DNA of 64,000 bases from Kluyveromyces lactis (GCF_000002515.2 NC_006039.1:1364001-1428000), one strand, 5' to 3'; positions 22,474-34,269 are shown, numbered from the stretch's first letter. Program-made: numbers and translations. The notes: a model not told the origin generated them from the sequence alone.

Positions 22474-23124
22474 ATGTCGTCATATGTGGATAAACTGGAT
22501 ATAACACAAAAACAGTTGAGGTTTTTACACAAGCAGTTTAAGGAAATAATAGATGAAAAGGTACGAACGGCCTTACCTGAATCATCAGAAGACGATCAAG
22601 TAAGCCAAGAGATACAGCTTCAACTGGATCAATTCCTCATGGATGTACTTGAGATGGCAGGCGAGTCCATGAACGTTGTAGATGCCGGAAAAGGCACTAC
22701 CGTGAAAAGCGTCATACAAGAAGTACAGAAAGAGTACACCGAACCCTTTGACGTGGAATTGAACGAAAAAGTGAGAAAGTTATATCAAGAATGGGAAGAC
22801 GAGACAGTAAAAGTATCTAAACTACGAAGGGAAGCCCCACAGGTCGCTGTCTCTGAATATACAAAACAAGAAAACCAACTTCTCGAAGAGATTGATTCCT
22901 TGATTGCAAAGATGGACAGCAGTCAACCTAATCTTCAGAATGAAGATCAGGACGAAGGCCAAAACGAGGAAAAAACACAAGAATATTGGAACCAAGTTGC
23001 AAATCAATACGGGTCCATATTAACGTCGCTCAAGGAAATAAACGACAAAATACCGACTCACGAATCGAAACAAAAACGGCTACGACTTTTACTCGATCTT
23101 ATAGAAAAGGAAGTAGCCACTTAA
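22474..23124 (+). CDS. NSL1: Kinetochore MIND complex subunit Nsl1
   Basis: Component of the Mtw1/MIND (Mis12) complex that links inner kinetochore to Ndc80 and Spc105; 216 aa. The protein is highly charged and helical, with heptad-rich coiled-coil stretches around residues 90-145 and 165-215. The assignment rests on length, composition and exact gene order: in S. cerevisiae NSL1 (YPL233W) sits between VMA11 (YPL234C) and SSO1 (YPL232W), as here. Sequence conservation in this family is low, so synteny carries much of the weight. Confidence 0.88.
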   Translation: MSSYVDKLDITQKQLRFLHKQFKEIIDEKVRTALPESSEDDQVSQEIQLQLDQFLMDVLEMAGESMNVVDAGKGTTVKSVIQEVQKEYTEPFDVELNEKVRKLYQEWEDETVKVSKLRREAPQVAVSEYTKQENQLLEEIDSLIAKMDSSQPNLQNEDQDEGQNEEKTQEYWNQVANQYGSILTSLKEINDKIPTHESKQKRLRLLLDLIEKEVAT

Positions 23125-23762
23125 GAAGTAGATATTTAAGAAATAGATATTTAAAAACTAATAATAGTAGTATAACCCACTCACTACATTATAAGCCGGT
23201 CTGCTTCGCCCTTTAAACTAGATTCAACTTTTCCTATCACCCCGAAGAACCCTTATGTGGCATTCACAGTGAGCGTCGGTGTCATTTTTTCTTTTAGGTT
23301 TTACGAACTTTTTAGGTTGGTTCGGCTTTTTTTAACCGAAAGTCGAAGTTTGAATTTTGTGAACGGCCAGCACAATGCTTGCTATTCATAGATATTTATT
23401 ATCACGTACACAATTATTCTTTTTTGGAAATACATACTTTCACTAAACTAATTTCCTGAAACTTAAAGGAAAAGAAAAAAAAAAATACGAACTAGTTGAA
23501 CGAAGAGCAGACATCCATCGACAATTGGTGACGTTTGCAAACACTTGAGAGTTTGTCTTGTTTTTTTGGTGTTCTATTGTTTGTTAGTTACTTTCCTTTT
23601 CAGCGAAGTAAGAGCGAAATAAAGAGTTTTGTTATACTAAGAAAAGAATTAAGAAAGTGTATTTCCATTTTTGACAGGTACAAAAAGGAAGTGTTCACGA
23701 AAGAAGACAGTTAACAGATATAGACCAGGTATAAACCAAGAGCCGCGCCCCCCACAGTGAAG
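23125..23762. other. SSO1 promoter and leader region
   Basis: 638 bases. It contains a short inverted repeat TTCGG/CCGAA flanking a T-run (about 23320-23340), an A-rich run near 23470-23487, and a purine-rich leader before SSO1. No convincing gene. Confidence 0.4.
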
Positions 23763-24623
23763 ATGAGTTATAAAAATCCGTATGCTCAGGAATATGAGAT
23801 GCAGCCTCAGCAGCAGTCTTATGGTGGTTCAGGCCAGAACGATAATGACTTCGTTGGTTTTATGAATGGCATCAATAATATCAATACCGGATTATCTCAT
23901 TACCAGCAATTGATTAACAACATCGATGTGTTGCAGAGAAGGTTGTTGTCGGAAGTGAACGAGGAAAGGGAACAACAGGCAAGGTCGGAGTTGGATGCAG
24001 TTACAGCAGAAGCAACGAACTTACAATACCAATTGAAGGATTTAATCAAGCAATCACAGCAACAAGCCATTGGTGACTCAGCTAAAGAGGCCCAGGCTGA
24101 GAATTCAAGACAAAGGTTTTTGAAGGCCATTCAAGATTACAGGATCGTGGAGGTGAATTACAAGGAGCAGAATAAGGAACAAGCTAAGAGGCAATACAGG
24201 ATTGTACAGCCTGAGGCAACGGATGACGAAGTGGAAGCTGCCATCAGCGATGTTGGTGGTCAACAGATTTTTTCTCAAGCTTTGTTGAATGCTAACAGAC
24301 GTGGTGAGGCCAAGACTGCTTTGGCTGAAGTGCAGCAACGTCATCAAGAGTTGTTGAAGTTGGAAAAGACGATGGCAGAATTAACACAATTGTTCAACGA
24401 TATGGAACAATTGGTTATCGAACAACAGGAAAACATCGAAGTCATTGACAAACAAGTCGAGAACGCTCAACAGGATGTGGAACAAGGTGTTGGTCATACA
24501 AATAAAGCTGTGAAGTCTGCTAGAAGAGCAAGAAAAAATAAGATCAGATGTATTATTATCTTGGCCCTAGTCTTGGCTATTGTGGTCGTTGTTATTGTTG
24601 TTCCAGTTGTTGTTAAGACATAA
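23763..24623 (+). CDS. SSO1: Plasma-membrane t-SNARE syntaxin Sso1/Sso2
   Basis: Qa-SNARE that pairs with Sec9 and Snc1/2 to fuse secretory vesicles with the plasma membrane; 286 aa. It has the regulatory three-helix Habc domain (about residues 25-145), a linker with the conserved AISDVGGQQIFSQALLNANR stretch, a SNARE helix (about 190-255), a basic juxtamembrane patch, and a single C-terminal anchor (residues about 263-284). This is the single pre-duplication copy corresponding to the S. cerevisiae pair SSO1/SSO2. The frame is open from 23757, but that codon is GTG; the ATG at 23763 gives MSYKNPYAQEYE, matching Sso1 (MSYNNPY). Confidence 0.96.
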   Translation: MSYKNPYAQEYEMQPQQQSYGGSGQNDNDFVGFMNGINNINTGLSHYQQLINNIDVLQRRLLSEVNEEREQQARSELDAVTAEATNLQYQLKDLIKQSQQQAIGDSAKEAQAENSRQRFLKAIQDYRIVEVNYKEQNKEQAKRQYRIVQPEATDDEVEAAISDVGGQQIFSQALLNANRRGEAKTALAEVQQRHQELLKLEKTMAELTQLFNDMEQLVIEQQENIEVIDKQVENAQQDVEQGVGHTNKAVKSARRARKNKIRCIIILALVLAIVVVVIVVPVVVKT

Positions 24624-25568
24624 GATGAAGAGAGGTACAACGGGAAACTCCTACTTTTCTATCTGTAATTTGTCCCCATCTACTTTCAAGAAAATATTGT
24701 ATACATATTATCTCTCTCAGTACATATATACCTCTATGAGATGATGCTTCTCAGATACTATGTAAAATCAAAAAATGTAACCCCGATTAAATAGTCCCAA
24801 GTGGCAACCGAAACCAGGATAAAATCCTGGTTCATAAAACACACTCGGGGTGGAATAAGGGACAACCAACCACAAAGTCCAGGTGCACATGGAAAAAAAT
24901 TGTTTAAAACAAATCTATCCACACCACGACCGGTAGAAAGTCTTGTTCTTCCATTCGGACCAGTTTTCCAAAGACAACCGTCAACAAACAGAACGGAAAA
25001 GGTGAAGGCCGCAGCCAACGGTGTTCTGCTTGCCGTAAGAACAGTGTTCATGACGAACTGCAGTTGTCGGAAAGGCATAGGTCCCTGGTGACAAAAAAAT
25101 ATTTATTTACTAACCAGTTTCGTACCGGTCTGTACCCGAAACTGTACCTCATGAGCTAAAGAGGGAGTGTTAAAGTACTTCCGTTGAAAGAATAATGATT
25201 CTAATCAATAAATCCTTTCAACGAGTTGCTACTCCTGTAGCAACGGAACAGATACTCCTTCTTCACAGAGTTCCCATCCATTAGCTCTTCGGTTCAGCCA
25301 CGGTAAACTTATCTCAATTAGAACAGAATGCTGAAAAGAGGATAATATGTTGCACTTAACACTACATAGATATCTCGAAGTAAAGGCAACCTGTTCAAAA
25401 GACGTTGAAGTGGAAAAGTTTTCTTTTAAACTGTTTAGCTGAGTGAATATTTCGTCTGTAATTTTTTCGTTTCCAGCATGAAAAGAAAGAGCTTTCAAAT
25501 ATCGATGAAGGCGCATTAGGGCAAACAGAACGGAAGCCAAGGAGATAGCAAAAGTGTTTCCACATATA

Positions 25569-25579
25569 GTCACGTGAAT
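25569..25579. promoter_or_regulatory. Ino2/Ino4-type E-box (ICRE-like)
   Basis: GTCACGTGAAT on the plus strand reads ATTCACGTGAC in reverse, close to the UASINO consensus WYTTCAYRTGS used by Ino2/Ino4 on FAS1, FAS2 and phospholipid genes (known). It lies about 360 bases upstream of FAS2. A Cbf1 role is also possible because the core is CACGTG. Confidence 0.6.
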
Positions 25580-25606
25580 GGAACATTTTTTTAAAACACA
25601 GGCATA

Positions 25607-25614
25607 TTACCCGG
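25607..25614 (+). promoter_or_regulatory. Reb1 site in FAS2 promoter
   Basis: TTACCCGG, an exact Reb1 core, is 28 bases downstream of the ICRE-like box. S. cerevisiae FAS genes combine general regulatory factor sites with UASINO, so the arrangement is as expected. Confidence 0.65.
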
Positions 25615-25935
25615 CCTTTGGCTTTTCCAACAGAAACTTTAGAATTTTGTTTGTTTCTTTGGAAAAAAGCCAACAACTGAAGGGAGAAAAATTCATTCTA
25701 CAGGATTTTCTGTGAAAATCCAACGAAGGTTAGTGTTCTCAGTTCAAAAAATGGTAAGGGCGGCTTTCCCAAACCATCGCATTATTTCATATTATCGAAA
25801 ATATATAATAAAATACTATTGTTTGGTATTATTGTCATATAGGACATACTCTTCTCAATTGACTGATCTTACCATTTTAACAATTCACTCTGGTATCTTG
25901 CAAAAACCAACCAAAGAAACTTTCTGATATTAAAG

Positions 25936-28900
25936 ATGAAACCAGAAGTTGAACAAGAGTTAGCTCACGTCTTATTGACTGAGCTTTTGGCGTATCAATT
26001 CGCATCTCCTGTGAGATGGATTGAAACTCAAGATGTTTTCTTGAAGGACTTCAACTCTGAGCGTGTTGTTGAAATTGGTCCTTCTCCAACTTTGGCTGGT
26101 ATGGCTCAAAGAACCATCAAAAACAAGTACGAATCTTACGATGCTGCTTTGTCCTTGCAAAGACAAGTGCTATGTTACTCCAAGGATGCTAAGGAAATTT
26201 ACTATACTCCTGATCCAGCTGATTTGGCTCCTAAAGAAGAAGAAGAAGCTGCAGCTCCAGCCGCTGCTGCAGCTCCTTCAGCTCCGGCTGCTGCAGCTGC
26301 CGCAGTTGCCGCCGCCCCTGTTGCCGCCGCCCCAGCCGCAGGTCCAGCTGCTGAAATTCCAGATGAAGCTGTTAAGGCTTCTCTATTGATTCACGTATTA
26401 GTCGCACAAAAATTGAAGAAATCTTTGGAACAAGTTCCATTATCAAAGACTATCAAAGACTTGGTCGGTGGTAAGTCTACCGTTCAGAACGAAATTTTGG
26501 GTGACTTGGGTAAAGAATTCGGTACCACTCCAGAAAAGCCAGAAGAAACTCCATTAGAAGAATTGGCTGAAACTTTCCAAGAAACTTTCTCTGGATCTTT
26601 AGGTAAACAATCATCTTCTTTGATTTCAAGATTGCTTTCTTCTAAGATGCCTGGTGGTTTCACCATCACCGTTGCCAGAAAATACTTACAAACTCGTTGG
26701 GGTTTGGGTCCTGGTAGACAAGATTCCGTTTTACTGGTCGCTTTAACTAACGAACCAGCTGCTCGTATTGCTTCTGAAGCTGATGCAAAGGCATTCTTGG
26801 ACTCTATGGCTCAAAAATACGCTTCAATTGCTGGTGTCAACTTGGCTGCCGCCGCCTCTGCTGGTGCAGCTGCAGGTGGTGCCGGTGGTGCCGGTGGTGC
26901 TACCATTGACGCAGCTGCCTTCGATGAATTGAACAAGGACCAAAGAGTGTTGGCTCGTCAACAATTAGAAGTCCTTGCTCGTTACTTGAAGATGGATTTG
27001 AACCAAGGTGAAAAGAAATTCTTGAAGGAAAAGGATACCGTTGCCGAATTACAAGGTCAATTGGATTACCTAACAGAAGAATTGGGTGAGTACTTCATTC
27101 AAGGTGTCTCTACTTCTTTCTCTAAGAAGAAGGCTAGAGTGTTCGATTCTTCTTGGAACTGGGCTAGACAATCTTTGTTGACTCTATACTTCGAGATTAT
27201 TCACGGTGTTCTAAAGAACGTTGACAGAGAAGTCGTCACTGAAGCTATCAACATCATGAACAGATCTAACGAAACTTTGATTAAGTTCATGGAATATCAT
27301 ATCTCCCACACTGATGAAACAGAAGGTGAGAACTACAAGTTGGCCAAGCAATTGGGTCAACAGTTGATCGAAAACTGTAAACACGTTTTAAATATGGACC
27401 CTGTTTACAAGGATATTTCTAAACCAACTGGTCCAAAGACTGTTGTCGACAAGAATGGTAACATTAAATATTCTGAAGAACCAAGAGAAACCGTCAGAAA
27501 ATTGTCTCAATATGTTCAAGAAATGGCCGTTGGTGGTCCATTGACCAAGATCAACGAAGGTTCTATCACTGAAGATTTGAAGAGAGTTTACAAGGCCATT
27601 TCTGCCCAAGCTTCCGCTCAAAACATCTCCGATTCTACCCAATTGCAATTCGAAACTTTGTACGGTGAATTGATCCAATTCTTGGAATCATCAAAGGAAA
27701 TTGATGCTTCTGTTTCAACTAGAGCAGCTGGTGTCGATGAAGATGCTTTGGACAAGGACTCCACCAAGGAAGTCGCTTCCTTACCAACGAAGTCTGCCAT
27801 CGACAAGACCGTTTCATCTACTATTCCAAGAGAAACCGTTCCATTCTTGCACTTGAAGAAGAAGTTACCAAGTGGTGAATGGGCTTATGACCGTCAACTA
27901 TCTTCTTTGTTCTTGGATGGTTTAGAAAAGGCTGCTGTCAACGGTGTCACTTACAAGGATAAATACGTTTTGATCACTGGTGCCGGTGCTGGTTCCATTG
28001 GTGCTGAAGTATTGCAAGGTTTAGTTCAAGGTGGTGCCAAGGTTATCGTCACAACTTCTCGTTTCTCTAAGAAGGTTACTGACTACTACCAATCTATTTA
28101 TGCCAAATATGGTTCTAAGAATTCAACCTTAGTCGTTGTTCCTTTCAATCAAGGTTCCAAACAAGATGTTGAAGGTTTGATTGACTTCATTTACGATGAC
28201 GAAAAGAACGGCGGTCTAGGCTGGGACTTAGATGCCATCATTCCATTTGCCGCCATACCAGAAAATGGTATCGAATTAGAAAACATCGATTCCAAGTCTG
28301 AATTCGCTCACAGAATCATGTTGACTAATATCTTGAGACTAATGGGTTGTGTCAAGAAGCAAAAATCTGCCAGAGGAATTGAAACCAGACCAGCTCAAGT
28401 TATCTTGCCAATGTCTCCTAACCACGGTACTTTCGGTGGGGATGGTATGTACTCGGAATCCAAGTTATCTTTGGAAACTTTGTTCAACAGATGGCACTCT
28501 GAATCCTGGGCTAATCAATTGACCATTTGTGGTGCTATCATTGGTTGGACCAGAGGTACCGGTTTGATGTCCGCCAATAACATCATTGCTGAAGGTATCG
28601 AAAAGATGGGTGTCCGTACATTCTCTCAAAAGGAAATGGCCTTCAACTTGTTGGGTCTTTTGATCCCAGAAGTTGTCACCTTATGCCAAAAGTCTCCAGT
28701 TATGGCTGATTTGAACGGTGGTCTACAATTTTTGACTGACTTGAAGGAATTCACCGGTAAGTTGCGTGGTGAATTGATGGAAACTTCCGAAGTTAGAAAG
28801 GCTGTTTCCATCGAAACTGCTTTGGAACACAAGGTCGTTTCTGGTGAAAACGCTGATGCTGCTTACTCCAAGGTGGAGGTTCAACCAAGAGCTAACATCC

Positions 28901-31617
28901 AATTGAACTTCCCAACCTTGAAACCTTACGATGCTATCAAGAAGCTCAGCGCCCCAGAATTGGAAGGTATGTTGAACTTGGAAAGAGTTATCGTTGTTAC
29001 CGGTTTCTCTGAAGTTGGTCCATGGGGTTCCTCAAGAACCAGATGGGAAATGGAAGCAAATGGTGAATTCTCCTTGGAAGGTTGTGTCGAAATGGCCTGG
29101 ATTATGGGTTTGATTAAGTATCACAACGGTAACTTGAAGGGTCGTCCATACACCGGTTGGGCTGATGCCAAGACCAACGAACCAGTTGACGATAAGGATA
29201 TCAAGAATAAATACGAAGCTCACATCTTGGAACATGCTGGTATCAGATTAATTGAACCAGAATTGTTCAATGGTTACAATCCAGATAAGAAACAAATGAT
29301 TCAAGAAATCATCATTGAGGAGGACTTGGAGCCATTTGAAGCTTCCAAGGAAACTGCCGATCAATTCAAGCTGGAACATGGTGACAAGGTTGACATTCTG
29401 GAAATTCCTGAAACTGGTGAATACTCTATCAAGTTACTGAAAGGTGCTACTTTGTACATTCCAAAGGCTTTGAGATTTGACCGTTTGGTTGCTGGTCAAA
29501 TTCCAACTGGTTGGGATGCTAAGACTTATGGTATTTCTGAAGATACCATTTCTCAAGTTGACCCAATCACTTTGTTCGTCTTGGTTTCTGTCATTGAAGC
29601 CTTCATTTCTTCTGGTATTACTGATCCATATGAAATGTACAAGTATGTCCACGTTTCTGAAGTCGGTAACTGTTCTGGTTCTGGTATGGGTGGTGTTTCT
29701 GCCTTGCGTGGTATGTTCAAGGATCGTTACAAGGATGAACCAGTTCAGAACGATATCTTACAAGAATCTTTCATCAACACTATGTCCGCTTGGGTTAATA
29801 TGTTGTTGATCTCTTCTTCTGGTCCTATCAAGACCCCAGTCGGTGCTTGTGCTACTGCTGTTGAATCTCTAGACATTGGTGTAGAAACCATCTTGTCTAA
29901 CAAGGCCAAGATCTGTATTGTTGGTGGTTATGATGATTTCCAAGAAGAAGGTTCTTATGAGTTCGGTAACATGAAGGCTACTTCCAATACTTTGGAAGAA
30001 TACGAAAATGGTCGTACCCCAGCTGAAATGTCCAGACCTACCACTACAACTCGTAACGGTTTCATGGAAGCTCAAGGTGCCGGTATCCAAGTTATCATGA
30101 CTGCTGATTTGGCTTTGAAGATGGGTGTTCCAATCTATGGTATCTTGGCTATGACTGCCACTGCCACTGATAAGATCGGTAGATCTGTTCCTGCTCCAGG
30201 TAAGGGTATCTTGACCACTGCAAGAGAACATCACGGTAACTTGAAGTTCCCATCTCCAATGTTGGACATCAAGTACAGAAAGAGACAATTGTTAGCTCGT
30301 GAACAACAAATCAAGCAATGGGTTGAAAACGAAATTGAAATGTTGAGATACGAATTGGAAGATGTTTCTGCAGAAGAACAACAAGAGTTCATCCAAGAAC
30401 GTACCGAGGAAATTGAACGTGAAGCTTCTAACCAATTGAAATCTGCTCAACAGCAATGGGGTAACGAATTCTACAAATCTGATCCAAGAATTGCTCCACT
30501 GAGAGGTGCCTTGGCCACTTTCGGTTTGACCATTGATGACTTGGGCGTTGCCTCATTCCATGGTACCAGTACCAAGGCCAACGATAAGAACGAATCTGCC
30601 ACAATCAACGAAATGATGAAGCATTTGGGCAGATCCGAAGGTAACCCAGTTATTGGTGTGTTCCAAAAGTACTTGACTGGTCATCCAAAGGGTGCCGCTG
30701 GTGCATGGATGATGAACGGTGCTTTGCAAATTTTGAACTCTGGTATTGTTCCAGGTAACCGTAATGCAGACAACGTTGATAAATTATTGGAACAATTCGA
30801 ATACATTTTGTACCCATCTCATTCTATCCAAACCAACGGTATCAAGGCCGTCTCCGTGACATCTTTCGGTTTCGGTCAAAAGGGTGCTCAAGCTATTGCT
30901 ATCCACCCAGACTACTTGTACGCTGCTGTCGACAAGAGAACTTACGAAAAGTATGTTGAGAAATGCTCTTTGAGAGAAAAGGCCGCATACAAATACTTCC
31001 ACCACGGTATGATCAACAATTCCTTGTTCGTCGTCAAGGAACACGCACCATACGCTGATGAATTGGAACAAAGTGTCTACTTGGACCCATTGGCTAGAGT
31101 CTCTGGTGACAAGAAGACCGGTGAACTAAAATTCACACAAGCCAAGATTCAATCTGAAGAGTCTTTCGTTTCTGAATCGAGCAAGAAGACAGCCACCGTT
31201 GTGAGCGGATTAGTCGAGAACTTGAAGCAAAACACTTCCAAGAAATCCTCTGCTTTGCAACCAGGTGTTGACGTTGAATTGATCAAGAGTATCAACATTG
31301 ACAACGAAACTTTCTTGGAAAGAAACTTCACAAAACAAGAAATCGAATACTGTCAAAGACAACCTTGTCCACAATCTTCCTTCGCTGGTACTTGGTCCGC
31401 TAAGGAAGCCGTGTTCAAGTCATTGGGCGTTAAATCTCAAGGTGCTGGCGCTCCATTGAAGGACATCGAAATTGTCCGTGAAAAGTCCGGCGAACCACCA
31501 AAGGTCCAGCTACATAACGAAGCTGCCAAGATCGCTTCTGCCGCTGGTGTCTCAAACATTAACGTCTCCATATCTCACGATGATTTGCAATCTGTTGCCG
31601 TTGCAATCGCTGAATAA
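25936..31617 (+). CDS. FAS2: Fatty acid synthase alpha subunit Fas2
   Basis: Alpha subunit of the cytosolic alpha6beta6 fatty acid synthase, 1893 aa (S. cerevisiae 1887). In order it carries the MPT remnant, an Ala/Pro-rich flexible linker (about 105-140), the acyl carrier protein domain with the phosphopantetheine serine in GGKST (Ser181), the ketoreductase domain ([14 protein letters not shown] around 680), the ketosynthase domain with active-site Cys1305 in VGACAT, and the C-terminal phosphopantetheinyl transferase ([16 protein letters not shown] near 1815). All key residues are intact. Codon use is extremely biased (TTG, AGA, GGT, GCT), as in highly expressed yeast genes. The start matches the canonical [20 protein letters not shown]. 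Confidence 0.99.
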   Translation: MKPEVEQELAHVLLTELLAYQFASPVRWIETQDVFLKDFNSERVVEIGPSPTLAGMAQRTIKNKYESYDAALSLQRQVLCYSKDAKEIYYTPDPADLAPKEEEEAAAPAAAAAPSAPAAAAAAVAAAPVAAAPAAGPAAEIPDEAVKASLLIHVLVAQKLKKSLEQVPLSKTIKDLVGGKSTVQNEILGDLGKEFGTTPEKPEETPLEELAETFQETFSGSLGKQSSSLISRLLSSKMPGGFTITVARKYLQTRWGLGPGRQDSVLLVALTNEPAARIASEADAKAFLDSMAQKYASIAGVNLAAAASAGAAAGGAGGAGGATIDAAAFDELNKDQRVLARQQLEVLARYLKMDLNQGEKKFLKEKDTVAELQGQLDYLTEELGEYFIQGVSTSFSKKKARVFDSSWNWARQSLLTLYFEIIHGVLKNVDREVVTEAINIMNRSNETLIKFMEYHISHTDETEGENYKLAKQLGQQLIENCKHVLNMDPVYKDISKPTGPKTVVDKNGNIKYSEEPRETVRKLSQYVQEMAVGGPLTKINEGSITEDLKRVYKAISAQASAQNISDSTQLQFETLYGELIQFLESSKEIDASVSTRAAGVDEDALDKDSTKEVASLPTKSAIDKTVSSTIPRETVPFLHLKKKLPSGEWAYDRQLSSLFLDGLEKAAVNGVTYKDKYVLITGAGAGSIGAEVLQGLVQGGAKVIVTTSRFSKKVTDYYQSIYAKYGSKNSTLVVVPFNQGSKQDVEGLIDFIYDDEKNGGLGWDLDAIIPFAAIPENGIELENIDSKSEFAHRIMLTNILRLMGCVKKQKSARGIETRPAQVILPMSPNHGTFGGDGMYSESKLSLETLFNRWHSESWANQLTICGAIIGWTRGTGLMSANNIIAEGIEKMGVRTFSQKEMAFNLLGLLIPEVVTLCQKSPVMADLNGGLQFLTDLKEFTGKLRGELMETSEVRKAVSIETALEHKVVSGENADAAYSKVEVQPRANIQLNFPTLKPYDAIKKLSAPELEGMLNLERVIVVTGFSEVGPWGSSRTRWEMEANGEFSLEGCVEMAWIMGLIKYHNGNLKGRPYTGWADAKTNEPVDDKDIKNKYEAHILEHAGIRLIEPELFNGYNPDKKQMIQEIIIEEDLEPFEASKETADQFKLEHGDKVDILEIPETGEYSIKLLKGATLYIPKALRFDRLVAGQIPTGWDAKTYGISEDTISQVDPITLFVLVSVIEAFISSGITDPYEMYKYVHVSEVGNCSGSGMGGVSALRGMFKDRYKDEPVQNDILQESFINTMSAWVNMLLISSSGPIKTPVGACATAVESLDIGVETILSNKAKICIVGGYDDFQEEGSYEFGNMKATSNTLEEYENGRTPAEMSRPTTTTRNGFMEAQGAGIQVIMTADLALKMGVPIYGILAMTATATDKIGRSVPAPGKGILTTAREHHGNLKFPSPMLDIKYRKRQLLAREQQIKQWVENEIEMLRYELEDVSAEEQQEFIQERTEEIEREASNQLKSAQQQWGNEFYKSDPRIAPLRGALATFGLTIDDLGVASFHGTSTKANDKNESATINEMMKHLGRSEGNPVIGVFQKYLTGHPKGAAGAWMMNGALQILNSGIVPGNRNADNVDKLLEQFEYILYPSHSIQTNGIKAVSVTSFGFGQKGAQAIAIHPDYLYAAVDKRTYEKYVEKCSLREKAAYKYFHHGMINNSLFVVKEHAPYADELEQSVYLDPLARVSGDKKTGELKFTQAKIQSEESFVSESSKKTATVVSGLVENLKQNTSKKSSALQPGVDVELIKSINIDNETFLERNFTKQEIEYCQRQPCPQSSFAGTWSAKEAVFKSLGVKSQGAGAPLKDIEIVREKSGEPPKVQLHNEAAKIASAAGVSNINVSISHDDLQSVAVAIAE

Positions 31618-31698
31618 GCCAGCAGCAGTACATTAATTATCTAATCGATATATTTTACTGTGTATATTCTTCTATTTGTTGAATACTATTTTTATTTC

Positions 31699-31717
31699 AA
31701 AAAAAAATTTTTTTTTT
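31699..31717. other. A9T10 tract after FAS2
   Basis: Nine A followed by ten T, self-complementary, 82 bases after the FAS2 stop. It could help 3'-end formation or exclude nucleosomes. It is symmetric, so orientation is undefined. Confidence 0.4.
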
Positions 31718-32606
31718 CCATTCTATTCACTCTACGCCGACTTAAAATAATGCAGCAGTGTATTTTGGAAGAAAGAAAAACATCTAATGTCAATAGATCT
31801 CACAAGCATGTCCCGCTTGCTAAACCGCAAAACTCCACCTGAAATAGGGACCACCATGACTTCATTGACTTTCCTTGTTCCTGTTCCTTAACCAGGAAAC
31901 CAGAAAACCCACACAAAAGACTCTCTACTGTTTCCTTTGGTATGGTCGTTTATCCTGTTCTCTTATCATACGCGACCGTCTCCCAGAAACCACCGCAGCA
32001 TGCACCATGTCGGAATCAGAAACATAGGAACAACCCTACGTTCAGTTCAAAGCTCAAAACAGATGGATGAAATCTCATCTATACTCAGTTTTCGACCGGA
32101 AACCAGTACTGTAAATTGCCTACTGCACAGAAAAGCTCGGTCTTGCCGATGATTTACAAATTTATAAGTCCCCTAATGGGGTGAATTGCGAGTCCCAAAA
32201 ACAAAAAAAGAAACAAAAATACACAATTACCAAAAAGGACAGCCTAATCCGATTGCCGATAAACATTCTTCCACTTAGAGCCAGGTACAAAGAGATCTCT
32301 AAACATTATAAATTCTTTTCTCCTCTCGTACGTGAGGTTCTGCAGTTTTGTGTTTTTGTATAATGTAGCTTTTGTTCTTCCCTTGTCCGCCCCTCCCCTG
32401 GCTCCCCAAAATCAGACTGACGTCCGGGCTTTTCTTCAAATCTTCCCAGATGAGGCCGTTAACCTCAAGATCGGATGTGGTGTTCTGGAATGCGGTTAAA
32501 GGCATTACCTAATTCTTACAGGAATGAAGATAAAGCTGAGACCAAGATGAGGACGAGGATGATCCTAACTATAGGTACATATTGGAGAAGACAGAGCGTT
32601 TCACCT

Positions 32607-32614
32607 TCCGTGGA
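32607..32614. promoter_or_regulatory. Pleiotropic drug response element-like TCCGTGGA
   Basis: An exact match to one Pdr1/Pdr3 PDRE variant, 660 bases upstream of the zinc-finger gene. A single 8-mer match could be chance. Confidence 0.3.
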
Positions 32615-32874
32615 ACGTCCCAAGAGCACACATTTACTGGATATCCTGTGCAAATTCCTGTCATGCGGTTTCATATTTTAAGGTGGTTTTTTCTCAACAA
32701 TGTTAAGTCTCTTTTTTTTTTTTTGTCTTATCTCAATTGACTAAGGAAAACGGATACTTTTCCGTTTTATCAAGCGAACAAATCTAGTTCTCAATGTTCG
32801 GTACGATCTGAGGTACGTCTTTTTTTCCATTTTTTTTTTTTTTGCCTTAGCATTGCACTGGTTCCTGCCTTGAT

Positions 32875-32910
32875 CCTGGTCCTGGTCCTGGTCCTGGTCC
32901 TAGTCCTAGC
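32875..32910 (+). repeat. CCTGGT hexamer tandem repeat
   Basis: Four perfect CCTGGT units (32875-32898) are followed by two variants, CCTAGT and CCTAGC. The repeat is intergenic, upstream of the zinc-finger gene. The minus-strand Thr-Arg repeat it encodes is an artefact of the hexamer. Confidence 0.8.
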
Positions 32911-33273
32911 TCCTGTTCTTGTCTGTTTCCGTAATTGATGATGAATTACGACGATTTTGGGGATCTTTCTCAATCAGTGGTAATATGAGTTTTCCACGTC
33001 TTAATGGCTGGCTGTGTTTTTGTCTGGACATGCATTATGAAGGACTCATGATGGAAGATTTTCAATTGGATATTATATGTATATTCAATTCGCCTTTATA
33101 TACATGTATATGTTTAAATATATAAATATATATAAATATGTCTAGGTTCTGAACAAAGTTTGGACATTAACTCGGTACTTAAATTGTGTTTATTGTAGTC
33201 ATTATTTATTTTTTCATTTACGTCTGGTGTTTGTATTTTCATATGCATTGCCTGCCTCAAGCCGAATGCTCCA

Positions 33274-34269
33274 ATGCCCAAGTCATTGAGAAAGAAGGTT
33301 CATTCTTCCAGTACGTCTTGTAATAAGTCGTTCAAATGTCAAGGGTTTGGTGATTGTCGCATGGAATTCACAAGACAAGAACATCTTGCAAGACATATCA
33401 GGAAACATACGGGTGAACAACCGTTTCAATGCCATCTGTGTCTTAGGTTCTTTTCTAGGTTGGATAATCTGAAACAACATGTGGAATCGGTGCATTCCGT
33501 GTCGATGGCCACGTCTCAGTTGAAAAATTCCAAGAGTACGGCCCCATGTTGCCCAGGAACTGGTACTGGTACCAGTTCCAGTACTACTGCTTCACCGCCA
33601 ACACCAGAGGTGTTGGCAGAGTCTAGCAATTGCAGCAGTGCCTGCAATGACAACCCGTGCTCGTCCCATTCTATCGAGGGCCTCCAACAACCTTTGCCTG
33701 CCAAACCGGCTTCTGGTGTGTTCCAACCGTTTTTGGACGTGAAGAGTACGAATAGTAACCCGCACCTGTCTCCGTTGTCGACAGCTTCGTCATTTTCTGC
33801 GTCAGGGTACAGGTCTGCGTCCTTACCATTGTTGCAGTTTAATCTATCGCAATACCTGCCAATGATGCAGGGCATCCCACAAGGTTTTCCTCAGGTATAC
33901 TCCCATGCGATGGGTCCAAACATGACAGCCAGCGTGCCTGCTGCTGCTGCTGCTGCTGCTGCTGCCCCTCCTCCTCCGGTTCTCTCCTCACACATGTATG
34001 CATCCTCTTTTTACTACGCTTCACCAGTACGGCCGGTACGAAACTGCAATTACGGTCTTAGGACGCTTTCTTCAACACCGGTGTCTCTGGCACCGGTACC
34101 AGCACCCACGACGTGTGGTAACAGCTCTTACTCTTTGCCTCCCCCATCTATCTCATATCCTACGTCTAGAGCCCAATTGATCTCGACGATTGATTCGGAA
34201 GCTCATCAGACTTCGTTAAGAAAAGTGTCAACTCCAAAGAAACTCTCTTTAGAGCACATCCTATCATGA
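33274..34269 (+). CDS. USV1: C2H2 zinc-finger transcription factor, Usv1/Rgm1 family
   Basis: Nuclear DNA-binding regulator corresponding to the S. cerevisiae pair USV1/NSF1 (YPL230W) and RGM1 (YMR182C), linked to non-fermentative growth and stress. 331 aa. Two C2H2 fingers near the N-terminus (about residues 21-78) contain the Mig1/Msn2-like [20 protein letters not shown] linker and [11 protein letters not shown] recognition segment. The rest is low complexity, with Ser/Thr-rich, Ala-run and Pro-rich segments (an alanine run near residue 225). It is flanked by FAS2 and the YPL229W-like gene exactly as USV1 is. Two out-of-frame ATGs (33243 and 33266) lie just upstream and their short ORFs overlap the start. 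Confidence 0.88.
   Translation: MPKSLRKKVHSSSTSCNKSFKCQGFGDCRMEFTRQEHLARHIRKHTGEQPFQCHLCLRFFSRLDNLKQHVESVHSVSMATSQLKNSKSTAPCCPGTGTGTSSSTTASPPTPEVLAESSNCSSACNDNPCSSHSIEGLQQPLPAKPASGVFQPFLDVKSTNSNPHLSPLSTASSFSASGYRSASLPLLQFNLSQYLPMMQGIPQGFPQVYSHAMGPNMTASVPAAAAAAAAAPPPPVLSSHMYASSFYYASPVRPVRNCNYGLRTLSSTPVSLAPVPAPTTCGNSSYSLPPPSISYPTSRAQLISTIDSEAHQTSLRKVSTPKKLSLEHILS

Larger units (their letters stand above)
24624..25935. other. SSO1-FAS2 intergenic region, FAS2 promoter
   Basis: 1.3 kb. The distal half (24758-25090) is less AT-rich and contains an ATG-started 106-codon minus-strand ORF (25078 to 24758) plus several small hairpins; I recognise nothing in it. The proximal half is the FAS2 promoter, with an inositol/choline-type E-box, a Reb1 site, an AT-rich TATA-like stretch near 25800, and a 58-codon ATG ORF (25751-25927) ending 8 bases before FAS2. 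Confidence 0.5.
31618..33273. other. Long FAS2 3' / zinc-finger gene promoter region
   Basis: 1.65 kb with no convincing gene. It includes a FAS2 3' A9T10 tract (31699-31717), CCCCTAATGGGG (32170-32181), tandem CCCCTCCCCT (32390-32399) resembling STRE/Msn2 or Mig1-type sites, a TCCGTGGA box (32607-32614), long T-runs (about 32711-32723 and 32819-32842), and a hexamer repeat (32875-32910). Such a long, site-rich promoter suits a condition-regulated transcription factor. Confidence 0.5.

Noticed and set aside
24781-24850. tRNA-like fold closed by CCCCGA/TCGGGG
   Set aside because: No A or B box, no T-loop TTCGA/TTCAA in place; inner stems do not make a cloverleaf.
25035-25117. Perfect TACTAAC at 25108-25114 with GTAAGA at 25035, possible intron
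   Set aside because: The only nearby YAG lies 4 bases after the branch A, and no coding frame joins across it.
29477-30288. Long out-of-frame and antisense ORFs inside FAS2
   Set aside because: Expected shadows of a strongly codon-biased gene.
32791-32973. Minus-strand ORF with Thr-Arg repeats
   Set aside because: Artefact of translating the CCTGGT hexamer repeat.
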